64,000 nucleotides of DNA from Candidatus Eiseniibacteriota bacterium (GTDB taxonomy: Bacteria; Eisenbacteria; RBG-16-71-46; CAIMUX01; WJJG01). The stretch lies in assembly GCA_023129715.1 (NCBI GenBank), contig JAGMBO010000010.1, forward strand, positions 1 to 64,000, in the 5' to 3' direction. The stretch's first letter is position 1. Each line of letters opens with the position of its first letter. The notes beneath the pieces are model-generated. The model searched no databases, was not told the origin of the DNA, and saw only the letters and a list, made by a program, of their open reading frames with translations. The position numbers were made by a program, and so were the translations under genes. Shown here in pieces: positions 44,632 through 51,699 of this stretch.

Positions 44632-44960
44632 GCGGGGGCGATCTACTCGATTCCGGCCGACCCGAGCGCTGAGCCGGACACCGCGTGGCTGCCTGTGAGC
44701 CGGGTGCCGCGTGGCTGTCTGTGAACCGGACACCGCGTGGCTGTCTGTGAACCGGACACCGCGTGGCTGCCTGTGAGCCGGACACCGCGTGGCTGCCTGT
44801 GAGCCGGGTGCCCCGTGGCTGTCTGTGAGGCGGGTGCTCGGCGCTTGCCTCACGCTACCCGCGCTCGCTGCGCCGGCGAGCGCTTCCGTTCCGCCACCCT
44901 GCTGCGCTAGACTCCCGATCGTCCTGCGCGGGATGGGATGGCGAAAGGGAGGAGCTGCGA
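44632..44960. other. intergenic region carrying the 26-bp minisatellite
   Basis: This stretch of about 330 bases between the SirB1-like and tryptophanase-like genes is dominated by the 26-bp array (44672-44837). The last 120 bases must contain the promoter and leader of the tryptophanase-like gene. I see no leader peptide with tandem Trp codons and no obvious attenuator, so the E. coli type of tna regulation is not supported. Confidence 0.55.
44672..44837. repeat. 26-bp minisatellite, six copies plus a partial one
   Basis: Six tandem 26-base units (44672, 44698, 44724, 44750, 44776, 44802) each contain CGTGGCTG followed by (C/T)CTGTGA. A truncated seventh begins at 44828. Two unit types alternate (CCGGACACC and CCGGGTGCC), which suggests recent amplification. 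The array is non-coding on both strands unless a minus-strand frame is used. Confidence 0.95.
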
Positions 44961-46331
44961 ATGAAGACGATCATCGAGCCGTTCAAGATCAAGAGCGTCG
45001 AACCGATCCGCATGACGACTCGTGAGGAACGCGAGCAGGTCCTGGCCGCAGCCGGCTACAACCTCTTCAGCGTGCGGGCCGAGGACGTGCTGATCGACTT
45101 GCTGACCGACAGCGGAACTTCCAGCATGAGCTCCGAGCAATGGGCCGCCATGATGCGCGGCGATGAGTCCTACGCGGGCGCGCGCTCTTTTTTCCGTTTC
45201 GAGGCCCAGGTGCGGGAGATCACCGGTTTCACCCATATCATTCCGGCGCATCAGGGGCGGGCGGCCGAGAGGATCCTCTTCAACGTGCTTCATCGCGAAG
45301 GAGGCATCTATCTCGGCAACACGCACTTCGACACAACCCGGGCCAACATCGAGTATCTCGGCGATGAGGCGATCGACTTGCCGATTCCCGAAGGCACCGT
45401 TCCCTCGCAGTTGCACCCCTTCAAGGGCAACATCGATCTCGACCGCCTGGCCTCCGATCTGCGCCGCCACGCCGGCGCGGTGCGTGCCGTGATCATGACG
45501 GTGACCAACAATTCCGGCGGTGGCCAGCCGGTGAGCATGGCCAATCTGCGGGAGGCCTCGCGGCTGGCTCACGCGCAGGGCACCCTGCTGGTGCTCGACT
45601 CCTGCCGTTTCGCGGAGAACGCCTACTTCATCAAGCAGCGTGAGCCGGAGTATGCGGAGAAGAGCATTCTCGAGATCGCCCAGGAGATGTTCAGCTACGC
45701 CGATGCCACGACGATGAGCGCGAAGAAAGATGGTCTTGCCAACATTGGCGGTTTCTTGGCGTGCAGTGACGACGAGATCGCCGCCGCCGCGCGAAATCTG
45801 CTGATTCTGACCGAAGGGTTCCCGACCTACGGGGGGTTGGCCGGGCGGGACCTCGAGGCGATCGCGCAAGGGTTGCGCGAGGTGATGGAAGAGGACTACC
45901 TGCGCTATCGCATCCGTTCGGTGGAGTACTTCTGCGAGAGCTTGCAGGCGGCCGGCGTGCCGATGATCCAGCCTCCCGGAGGCCACGCCGTTTTCCTCGA
46001 TGCCGGCAGCTTCCTGCCCCAGGTTCCCCCAGCCGAGTTTCCGGGGCAGGTGCTGGCCAACGAACTCTATCTCGCCGGCGGCATCCGGGGTGTGGAGATC
46101 GGCAGTGTCATGTTCGGCAAGGAGGACCCGGCGACCGGCACGGTGCAGCATCCTCCCATGGAGCTGGTCCGCCTCGCGATCCCGCGCCGGGTCTACACCC
46201 AGAGTCATGTCGACTACGCGGCGGAGGTGATCACCGCCGTGCACGCTGAGCGCGAAAGGCTGCGCGGACTGAAGATGACCTATCAGGCGCCGTTTCTGCG
46301 ACACTTCACCGCCCGCTTCGCCCCGCTCTGA
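44961..46331 (+). CDS. tryptophanase-like beta-eliminating lyase
   Basis: A 456-residue PLP enzyme of the tryptophanase/tyrosine phenol-lyase family, which cleave Trp or Tyr to indole or phenol plus pyruvate and ammonia. Family blocks are in place: IDLLTDSGTSSMSSEQWAAM, PAHQGRAAERILF, NNSGGGQPVSMANLREASRL, LDSCRFAENAYFIKQREPEY, TMSAKKDGLANIGG (PLP Lys) and PTYGGLAGRDLEAIAQGL. Two diagnostic sites look tryptophanase-like: FDTTR has Asp where tyrosine phenol-lyase has Thr, and GVEIGS lacks that enzyme's substrate-binding Arg (M-E-R-G). The length equals that of tyrosine phenol-lyase. I favour tryptophanase but not with certainty. GGAGGAGCTG precedes the ATG. Confidence 0.88.
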   Translation: MKTIIEPFKIKSVEPIRMTTREEREQVLAAAGYNLFSVRAEDVLIDLLTDSGTSSMSSEQWAAMMRGDESYAGARSFFRFEAQVREITGFTHIIPAHQGRAAERILFNVLHREGGIYLGNTHFDTTRANIEYLGDEAIDLPIPEGTVPSQLHPFKGNIDLDRLASDLRRHAGAVRAVIMTVTNNSGGGQPVSMANLREASRLAHAQGTLLVLDSCRFAENAYFIKQREPEYAEKSILEIAQEMFSYADATTMSAKKDGLANIGGFLACSDDEIAAAARNLLILTEGFPTYGGLAGRDLEAIAQGLREVMEEDYLRYRIRSVEYFCESLQAAGVPMIQPPGGHAVFLDAGSFLPQVPPAEFPGQVLANELYLAGGIRGVEIGSVMFGKEDPATGTVQHPPMELVRLAIPRRVYTQSHVDYAAEVITAVHAERERLRGLKMTYQAPFLRHFTARFAPL

Positions 46332-46371
46332 TCCGTTCTCTGCCGGGCTGCGGAGACTGGGAGACGTGCCG

Positions 46372-47379
46372 ATGGGCGCCGAGGCAAAGGCCCCGATTCC
46401 CAAGTCGGAGCTCGTGGTGGATTCGCCCGCTGCGGCGCGGCTCAAGCTCCGCCTCGGCGAGGCGGCCGCTCGGTTGGGGTTCGATCGGTGGGGGTGCGCC
46501 GATCCCGGGAGCCTGCCCTCCCTCGAGCCGCTGCAGGCGTGGCTGGCCCGCGGCGAGCATGCCGGCATGGGCTATATGGCCCGGCATGCCGATCTGCGCG
46601 GCGACCCGCACCGTTTCTTCCCAGGGGTGCGTACCATCTTCTGCGTGGCGCTCAACTACTCCCCGGCCGGGATGGGGGGGCGGGACAGAGAGCCGGGGGC
46701 GCCGCTGCGTGTGGCGCGCTATGCCTGGGGTGCAGACTACCATGACATTCTGCGCGGGAAGCTCCATCGCCTCTTGCAGCAGGTGAAGCGCTGGGTGTCC
46801 GGTGCGCGCGGGCGGGTGGCGGTCGACACCGCCCCGGTGCTCGAACGCCATTGGGCGGCGCAGGCAGGCATCGGCTGGATCGGGCGCAACACCTGCCTGA
46901 TCGTGCCGCGCCTGGGCTCGTATGTCTTCCTGGGTGAGCTACTGCTCGACATCCCGTTGCCTCCCGATCAACCTCTCCCGCGCCGCTGCGGCACATGTCG
47001 GCAGTGTCTGGTGGCCTGTCCCTCGGGGGCCCTGGCCGAGCCCTACCGGCTGGATGCCCGCCGTTGCATCGCGTACTGGACCGTCGAGCACCGGGGCGCC
47101 TTTCCCGCGTCGGGCGCACCGCGTATCTCTCCCTGGCTCTTTGGCTGCGACCGCTGTCAGGAGGCGTGCCCCTGGAACCGTTTCGCGGTGGCGACACGGG
47201 AGCCCGCCTTTCACGCCCCGGTCGGTCGACAGATTACAGAGCCCGGGGTGATCGCGACTCTCGACACAGACACGTTCGGCGAGCGGTTCGGTGGAACTCC
47301 CCTCACGCGAGCCGGGTTCGAGGGGCTCGAGCGCAACTGGGCGCGGATCTGCGGTGAGAACGCAGCGGGATCCTCCTAG
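46372..47379 (+). CDS. queG: epoxyqueuosine reductase
   Basis: QueG reduces epoxyqueuosine to queuosine in tRNA, using cobalamin and two 4Fe-4S clusters. The 335-residue protein has the cobalamin/substrate region (GYMARHADLRGDPHRFFPG, VAVDTAPVLERHWAAQAGIG with the catalytic Asp, WIGRNTCLIVP). It also has the ferredoxin-like cluster motifs CGTCRQCLVACPSGAL and GCDRCQEACPWN. The ATG at 46372, with GGGAG eight bases upstream, is favoured over the GTG at 46366. The length is slightly short because the HEAT-like C-terminal extension seen in E. coli is missing. It is 40 bases after the tryptophanase-like gene. Confidence 0.94.
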   Translation: MGAEAKAPIPKSELVVDSPAAARLKLRLGEAAARLGFDRWGCADPGSLPSLEPLQAWLARGEHAGMGYMARHADLRGDPHRFFPGVRTIFCVALNYSPAGMGGRDREPGAPLRVARYAWGADYHDILRGKLHRLLQQVKRWVSGARGRVAVDTAPVLERHWAAQAGIGWIGRNTCLIVPRLGSYVFLGELLLDIPLPPDQPLPRRCGTCRQCLVACPSGALAEPYRLDARRCIAYWTVEHRGAFPASGAPRISPWLFGCDRCQEACPWNRFAVATREPAFHAPVGRQITEPGVIATLDTDTFGERFGGTPLTRAGFEGLERNWARICGENAAGSS

Positions 47380-47530
47380 GCGGAGGTCGCCGACGGGATA
47401 TCGGTCGCTTGACGCACGCCGAGGCGGGCCGGTAGGCTCGCGGGACTGCGCATCGGGAAGCGCCCGGATGCCGCACCGGCCGGTCGACGGCCTCGTCCGG
47501 CCGGGGAACACAGCGAGAGAGGAGCCGATC

Positions 47531-47755
47531 ATGGATCACGAGTCGGTCGCCAAGGTCATCGAAGACCGGGTCAAGCCGGCGCTCCAGGCCCACGGCGGTG
47601 GGATCGAGCTGATCGATGTCAAGGAGCAGAAAGTCTATGTTCGACTGACGGGCGCATGTCATGGCTGTCCGATGGCGGTGATGACGCTCAAGGCTGGTGT
47701 GGAGCGCGCGCTGAAGGAAGCGTTCACCGATCTTGAGGAGGTCGTCAGCGTCTGA
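47531..47755 (+). CDS. NifU-like Fe-S scaffold domain protein
   Basis: A 74-residue protein that is just one NifU C-terminal domain (Nfu type). It has VIEDRVKPALQAHGGGIELI (start of helix and strand) and RLTGACHGCPMAVMTLKAGV, whose C-x-x-C carries a 4Fe-4S cluster for delivery to apoproteins. Size and motif spacing match bacterial single-domain Nfu proteins. The ATG follows a GAGAGAGGAGCC site. QueG, just upstream, needs two such clusters, so the neighbourhood makes sense, but functional coupling is inferred. Confidence 0.92.
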   Translation: MDHESVAKVIEDRVKPALQAHGGGIELIDVKEQKVYVRLTGACHGCPMAVMTLKAGVERALKEAFTDLEEVVSV

Positions 47756-47773
47756 CGCCGGCGGCTGGCCCGC

Positions 47774-48640
47774 ATGTCGAATAAACTGAATCAATCGAGC
47801 GCGCCCGATCCTGTCGGTGGGGCAGGAGCGGGCGCGCCTGTTGTGCCCTCCGAGCAGGATCCCCGCCGCCGGCCCCGGCGTCTCGGCGACGCCTGGGAGG
47901 GTTGGGATCCTTCGCAGGAGATGGATGATCCGCGCAGGGTGGCGGGTGGGGCCTCCCTCTTGCTTGCCCTTCTGGGCCTTCTCGCCGTCATCGCGGCCGC
48001 CGGTTGGGCGCTCTTGCTCTGGCTGGCTGCGCCGCGGCTGGCGTCGCTCGGTCTCGACGGGGGCCGCGTCACCTGGATCTGGACGCTTGGCGCATTCCTC
48101 TTGCTGCTTCCCACTCTGCTCCTCTGGGGCGCCTGGCTGCCGGTGCGCTATCCGTCCGGAATCGTGCGAGGGCTGCAGCGGCATGTCTTCGGCCTCTGGA
48201 CACTCGCGGCGGCCCTGGCGCGGCTGCTCGGGATCTCCTTCGATCGCCTGGGACATTCCTTCGTCCTAGTCACCAACCGTCTCGCTTCCCTCGCCCGCCC
48301 GGCGATGCCGGGGGAGGGACTGCTGGTTCTCGCTCCCCGCTGCCTGAAGGCTGATTGCATGCGGGCTCTGCGCGAGCTGGCGGCCGGTAGGTGCGCGGAG
48401 CTGGTCGTCGCCGGGGGAGGTGAGGAGGCGCGCGCGGCGATTCAACGGCTGGCACCCGCGGGCGTCCTGGCGATTGCCTGCGAGCGCGATCTGGTCGCCG
48501 GCCTCCGCGATGTTGCCGCTCGCCTGCCCGTCTTGAGCTTGCCCAACCAGCGCCCCGAGGGACCGTGTCGCAACTCGACGATCGATCTCGATCGTGCCCG
48601 CGTCCTGCTTGCCCAACTCGAAGATCTCACCCGCCGCTAA
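47774..48640 (+). CDS. DUF116 membrane protein, cysteine-poor variant
   Basis: A 288-residue protein with two transmembrane helices at about residues 58-85 and 100-122 (SLLLALLGLLAVIAAAGWAL, TLGAFLLLLPTLLLWGAWLP). The C-terminal DUF116 domain contains LLVLAPRCLKADC, VLAIACERDLVAGL, LPVLSLPNQRPEGPCRNSTI and DL. Typical DUF116 proteins carry extra Cys residues (C-x-x-C-G-x-C) in the first half of the domain; here only two in LAPRCLKADC, plus scattered single Cys, remain. The N-terminal 45 residues are Pro/Gly/Asp-rich and disordered. Its role is unknown. It begins 18 bases after the NifU-like gene, probably on the same transcript. Confidence 0.8.
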   Translation: MSNKLNQSSAPDPVGGAGAGAPVVPSEQDPRRRPRRLGDAWEGWDPSQEMDDPRRVAGGASLLLALLGLLAVIAAAGWALLLWLAAPRLASLGLDGGRVTWIWTLGAFLLLLPTLLLWGAWLPVRYPSGIVRGLQRHVFGLWTLAAALARLLGISFDRLGHSFVLVTNRLASLARPAMPGEGLLVLAPRCLKADCMRALRELAAGRCAELVVAGGGEEARAAIQRLAPAGVLAIACERDLVAGLRDVAARLPVLSLPNQRPEGPCRNSTIDLDRARVLLAQLEDLTRR

Positions 48641-48668
48641 ATCGCTTCGCGTGATTGCCGACAATGTC

Positions 48669-48837
48669 GCGTCACGCCACCTCGCAGCGGAGGTTGTGTC
48701 CACGCGCGGGGGGAGGTCCGGGGAGGGCTAAGCCGCGAGTTCCGCAGCGAGCGCGCGAGCGCGAGCGAGGACCTGTCTGAGCGGCCAGCCCTCCCCAGAC
48801 CTCCCCCCGCGCATCTCCCGACGACGAGGCGTGACGC
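48669..48837. repeat. long nested inverted repeat between convergent genes
   Basis: Two nested stems frame this intergenic region. The outer stem GCGTCACGCC (48669-48678) pairs with GGCGTGACGC (48828-48837). The inner stem is 26 bp with one mismatch (48704-48729 with 48787-48812), begins GCGCGGGGGGAGG and encloses a 57-base loop rich in GCGAG motifs. It lies between the DUF116 gene and nth. It could act as a bidirectional terminator, a cruciform or a structured RNA. Confidence 0.8.
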
Positions 48838-48870
48838 ACCCCGGTCCCGCGCACCCTCCCGGGGTGCGTC
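48833..48870. terminator. 12-bp hairpin beside the inverted repeat, near nth
   Basis: GACGCACCCCGG (48833-48844) and CCGGGGTGCGTC (48859-48870) form a perfect 12-bp stem around a 14-base loop, 42 bases beyond the nth stop codon. It most likely ends the minus-strand nth transcript. Confidence 0.6.
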
Positions 48871-48911
48871 AGATGCCCCGGACACTCTGCGCCTAGCGAG
48901 GGCGGTGGGTG

Positions 48912-49688
48912 CTAGGCCGCGCGGAGGCCACGGCCGGTGGGGCAGTCGGTTAGCAGGGGGCAGTTCTCGCAACGGGGCTTGCGCGCGTGGCAGATCTGGC
49001 GGCCGTGCTGGATCAGCAGATGGCTTGCCGACGTCCAGTCACGACGCGGGATCAATGCCATCAGGTCGAACTCGATCTTTACCGGGTCCTGCTCCCGGGT
49101 CCAGCCGAGTCGTTGGGCGAGACGGCGCACATGGGTGTCGACGGTGATTCCGGGAGTGTCGAACGCGTTGCCGAGGATCACATTGGCCGTCTTGCGGCCG
49201 ATTCCCGGAAGCGCGACGAGCGCCTCCAGTGATGCGGGGACCTGCCCGCGATGCTCGGCGACGAGCGCCTGCGCGGCGGCCTTGAGGTTCTTGGCCTTGT
49301 TGCGGAAGAAGCCGGTCGAGCGAATCAGTGTCTCGACTTGTCCCACAGGCGCCACCGCCAGCGCGCCCGCGTCGGGGAGACGGGCGAAGAAGGCGGGGGT
49401 GACCCGATTGACGCGCTCGTCGGTGCATTGTGCGGAGAGCACCGTTGCAACGAGCAGTTGGTAGGGATTGGTGAAATCGAGGGTGCACCTTGCCTCCGGG
49501 TAGCAACGCCTCAGCCGGCCGATCAGCCTGCGCATGGTGGATGCATCCGGGTGGTTGTCTGCCTTGCCCGTCGCGCTCGTGGCGATGCGTTGCGGTGCCG
49601 GCTTCTTCGTGCGCGCGTTCTTTGCCCGCACCCTCTTGGGAGGCGGCGCGCTAGACGTCCGTTTCCGGGGATCCGCTGCGGGTGGCAT
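48912..49688 (-). CDS. nth: endonuclease III with basic N-terminal tail
   Basis: A 258-residue DNA glycosylase/AP lyase that removes oxidised pyrimidines. Landmarks are TVLSAQCTDERVNRVTPAFF, the helix-hairpin-helix LPGIGRKTANVILG with the catalytic Lys, the catalytic Asp in VDTHVRRLAQRLGW and the 4Fe-4S motif CHARKPRCENCPLLTDC (C-x6-C-x2-C-x5-C). A basic, Lys/Arg/Ala/Pro-rich extension of about 50 residues precedes the domain. The ATG at 49688 lies inside the upstream PHP-domain gene, overlapping it by 38 bases; a start at an internal Met near residue 52 would remove the tail. Co-expression of the two DNA-repair genes is likely. Confidence 0.93.
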   Translation of the reverse strand: MPPAADPRKRTSSAPPPKRVRAKNARTKKPAPQRIATSATGKADNHPDASTMRRLIGRLRRCYPEARCTLDFTNPYQLLVATVLSAQCTDERVNRVTPAFFARLPDAGALAVAPVGQVETLIRSTGFFRNKAKNLKAAAQALVAEHRGQVPASLEALVALPGIGRKTANVILGNAFDTPGITVDTHVRRLAQRLGWTREQDPVKIEFDLMALIPRRDWTSASHLLIQHGRQICHARKPRCENCPLLTDCPTGRGLRAA

Positions 49689-51390
49689 GCAGCCAGTCCT
49701 CCATCGCCTCCGCCGAGCGGGTATTGATGACCTGCTCGGGGGTCAGCCAGCCCTTGGTTGCGGTCTCGAGGCCCTCGCCAACCATCTCCAGCGCCGCCAG
49801 CCGGTGGGCATCCGGATTGACGACCAGGCGAACGCCCTGTTCGGTTGCCGTTCGAATCAGGCGCCAATCGAGATCGAGACGATCGGGTGTCGTGTTGAAT
49901 TCGATCGCCACCCCCATCTCGGCGGCTGTCCCGAAGACCGCCGGCCAGTCGAGAGCGCAGGCGGGGCGCTGCAAGAGCAGGCGTCCCGACGGGTGGGCGA
50001 ACATCCGCACCGCCGGGTGTCGCAGCGCCCGGACGACGCGCGCGGTCATCGCCTCGCGGCTCATCGCCGTGACGCTGTGGATCGAGGCGATGACGTAGTC
50101 GAGGGAACGTAGCTGCGCGTCGGTATAGTCGAGACTGCCGTCGGGCAGGATGTCACACTCGACGCCGTGGAAGAGGCGCACGCCGGGGATTCCCGCTGCG
50201 ACCCGGCGCACCTCGGCAGCCTGCGCGGCAAGCCGCTCTGGCGTCAGGCCGCGTGCATAGTAGGCCGACTGCGAATGATCCGCGATGCCGATGTAGTCCC
50301 ACCCCAGCCTGGCCCCGGCGGAGGCGACTTCGGCGATCGAGGCACGTCCATCGCTCCACTCGGTGTGCACGTGGAAGACGCCGCGCAGATCACGGGCGCG
50401 GATCAGTGTGGGGAGGCGGCCGGCTGCCGCGGCGGCGATTTCCCCGCGGCCCTCCCGCAAGGCGGGGGGAATCCAGGGGAGTTCCGCCTGGGCGTAGAGG
50501 TCCTCTTCGGAGGTGGGCAGCCCGAGTTCGAGGGGCGTCGCCGCGGGGTTGATCTCGGCGAGCCGCTGCAGAAAAGCCGTCGTATGGGCAGGATCGCCGG
50601 TCTCGAGGAACCAGCGGGCGGCGAAGCGCTCCGCCTCGACGACGATTACCTCCTGTCTCGGTTCGCCAGGCGGGGTCCAGACGACCCGATCGGGAGGGGT
50701 GCCCGCGAGGCGGGCACCCGGTTGTAGGGAGAGCCGTCCGAGGGCCGCCTCCGGGTTCGCCGCCGCAGCGACCCATGTCAGGAGCCCCACGGTTTCCCAG
50801 GCGCGCCGGGCCTCACCCGCCCAGGCCAGGCGATCGAGCCCGGCGGCCGGGCGCCACTTTGCCTCGCGACGCCGCGCAATCCGCAGCGCCTCGTTCCGCA
50901 GCCAACGTCCCTGGGAACGACGCAGGCCTTCCAGCGCGTCCAGGAAACGAGCCTCCAGCCCCGGTCCGAAGCCGCTGATGCCCGCGAGGTGCCTCCTCCG
51001 GCAGGCGCGGTGGAGCTGCTTGACGCTCACGATCTGCGCCTCGTGCCAGAGACGTCGGACCCGCTGAGGTCCCAGCCCGGGCAGCCCGAGCAGCTCGTAG
51101 AGACCGGGGGGGATGCGCAGCTGGAGGGTATCGAGCGGGGTGCGGCGGGCGTGGCGCGCAAAGTTGCCTAGGTCCCGGAGCGATTCATCGGAGAGACCGA
51201 GGCGCTCCACGGCGTTGCCCGCAACCCACTGGCGCCAGCGTTCGGCCGAGAGGGCCAGAACTTGGCGCGCGGCTGCGCTTAGGGTCTGCGGGACGCCGGG
51301 GGCCTCGCCGAGCAGTTCCATCGCCAGCGCCATCTCGCGCAGGTAGCGTGCTGCATGCGATCGTGCAACCATGCGGGCGGCCTCTTCCAT
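49651..51390 (-). CDS. PolX-like protein with PHP phosphoesterase domain, polymerase site lost
   Basis: A 579-residue protein with the domain order of bacterial DNA polymerase X. The first 165 residues contain two helix-hairpin-helix elements (LLGLPGLGPQRVRRLW, AGISGFGPGLEARFL). A region at about 185-320 corresponds to the polymerase palm. A C-terminal PHP domain has GVFHVHTEWSDG, IGIADHSQSAYYARG, HGVECDILPDG, IASIHS and NPDAHR, with the metal-binding His and Asp residues. The palm's G-S-x-R-R-x-x-E-T-x-G-D-(L/I)-D signature is replaced by AGEARRAWETVGLLTWV, so both catalytic Asp residues are missing. It probably retains only the 3'-end trimming or phosphatase activity of the PHP domain and acts in repair together with nth. 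Confidence 0.88.
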   Translation of the reverse strand: MEEAARMVARSHAARYLREMALAMELLGEAPGVPQTLSAAARQVLALSAERWRQWVAGNAVERLGLSDESLRDLGNFARHARRTPLDTLQLRIPPGLYELLGLPGLGPQRVRRLWHEAQIVSVKQLHRACRRRHLAGISGFGPGLEARFLDALEGLRRSQGRWLRNEALRIARRREAKWRPAAGLDRLAWAGEARRAWETVGLLTWVAAAANPEAALGRLSLQPGARLAGTPPDRVVWTPPGEPRQEVIVVEAERFAARWFLETGDPAHTTAFLQRLAEINPAATPLELGLPTSEEDLYAQAELPWIPPALREGRGEIAAAAAGRLPTLIRARDLRGVFHVHTEWSDGRASIAEVASAGARLGWDYIGIADHSQSAYYARGLTPERLAAQAAEVRRVAAGIPGVRLFHGVECDILPDGSLDYTDAQLRSLDYVIASIHSVTAMSREAMTARVVRALRHPAVRMFAHPSGRLLLQRPACALDWPAVFGTAAEMGVAIEFNTTPDRLDLDWRLIRTATEQGVRLVVNPDAHRLAALEMVGEGLETATKGWLTPEQVINTRSAEAMEDWLHATRSGSPETDV

Positions 51391-51699
51391 GACTGCGAGC
51401 TGCTTGGCGGTTGGACGACCCGGAAATCCGATGCCCGGGAACCCGCCAGCCTAGGAGAAGCGCATGTCGATCTCAAGCCGGCGTTTCCGCGTGCCAGGCT
51501 GGATTCTTGACAGGGGGGAGCCGCCGGACATAGCCTTGCGCTTGGGGAACCCGGTAATCGGGCAGGTGTTACCCGACTGTCCCGGTTTTCCCAAAACCCA
51601 GGCGAGGCCCACGATCCACAGGTCGTGGCAACCTCGGGGTTGCGCGCGGCGGCCTCCCTTCCGAAGAGGGGACGGCAGCGGGCCGATTGAGGAGGGAGT
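51391..51699. other. divergent promoter region and structured leader of dxs
   Basis: About 309 bases lie between the divergent PolX-like and dxs genes. They include a candidate promoter (51507-51535) and several short stem-loops in what would be the dxs leader. Examples are CCACGA/TCGTGG around 51613 and GCAACC/GGTTGC with a TCGG loop near 51630. I do not recognise a thiamine or other known riboswitch; in particular there is no CUGAGA core. Confidence 0.45.
51507..51535 (+). promoter_or_regulatory. candidate sigma70 promoter for dxs
   Basis: TTGACA (51507-51512) is a perfect -35 hexamer. Seventeen bases later lies ATAGCC (51530-51535), a weak -10. It is about 165 bases before the dxs start, implying a leader. 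Confidence 0.35.

Noticed and set aside
44672-44837. CRISPR array
   Set aside because: Units are head-to-tail 26-bp repeats with no unique spacers, and no cas gene is present.
44311-44853. Minus-strand frame encoding repeated SQAATR/HRQPRG units
   Set aside because: It is the translation of the 26-bp array plus the antisense of the SirB1-like gene; no start signal or composition of a real protein.
51600-51699. Thiamine riboswitch upstream of dxs
   Set aside because: Short hairpins exist but the conserved CUGAGA and other core elements are absent.
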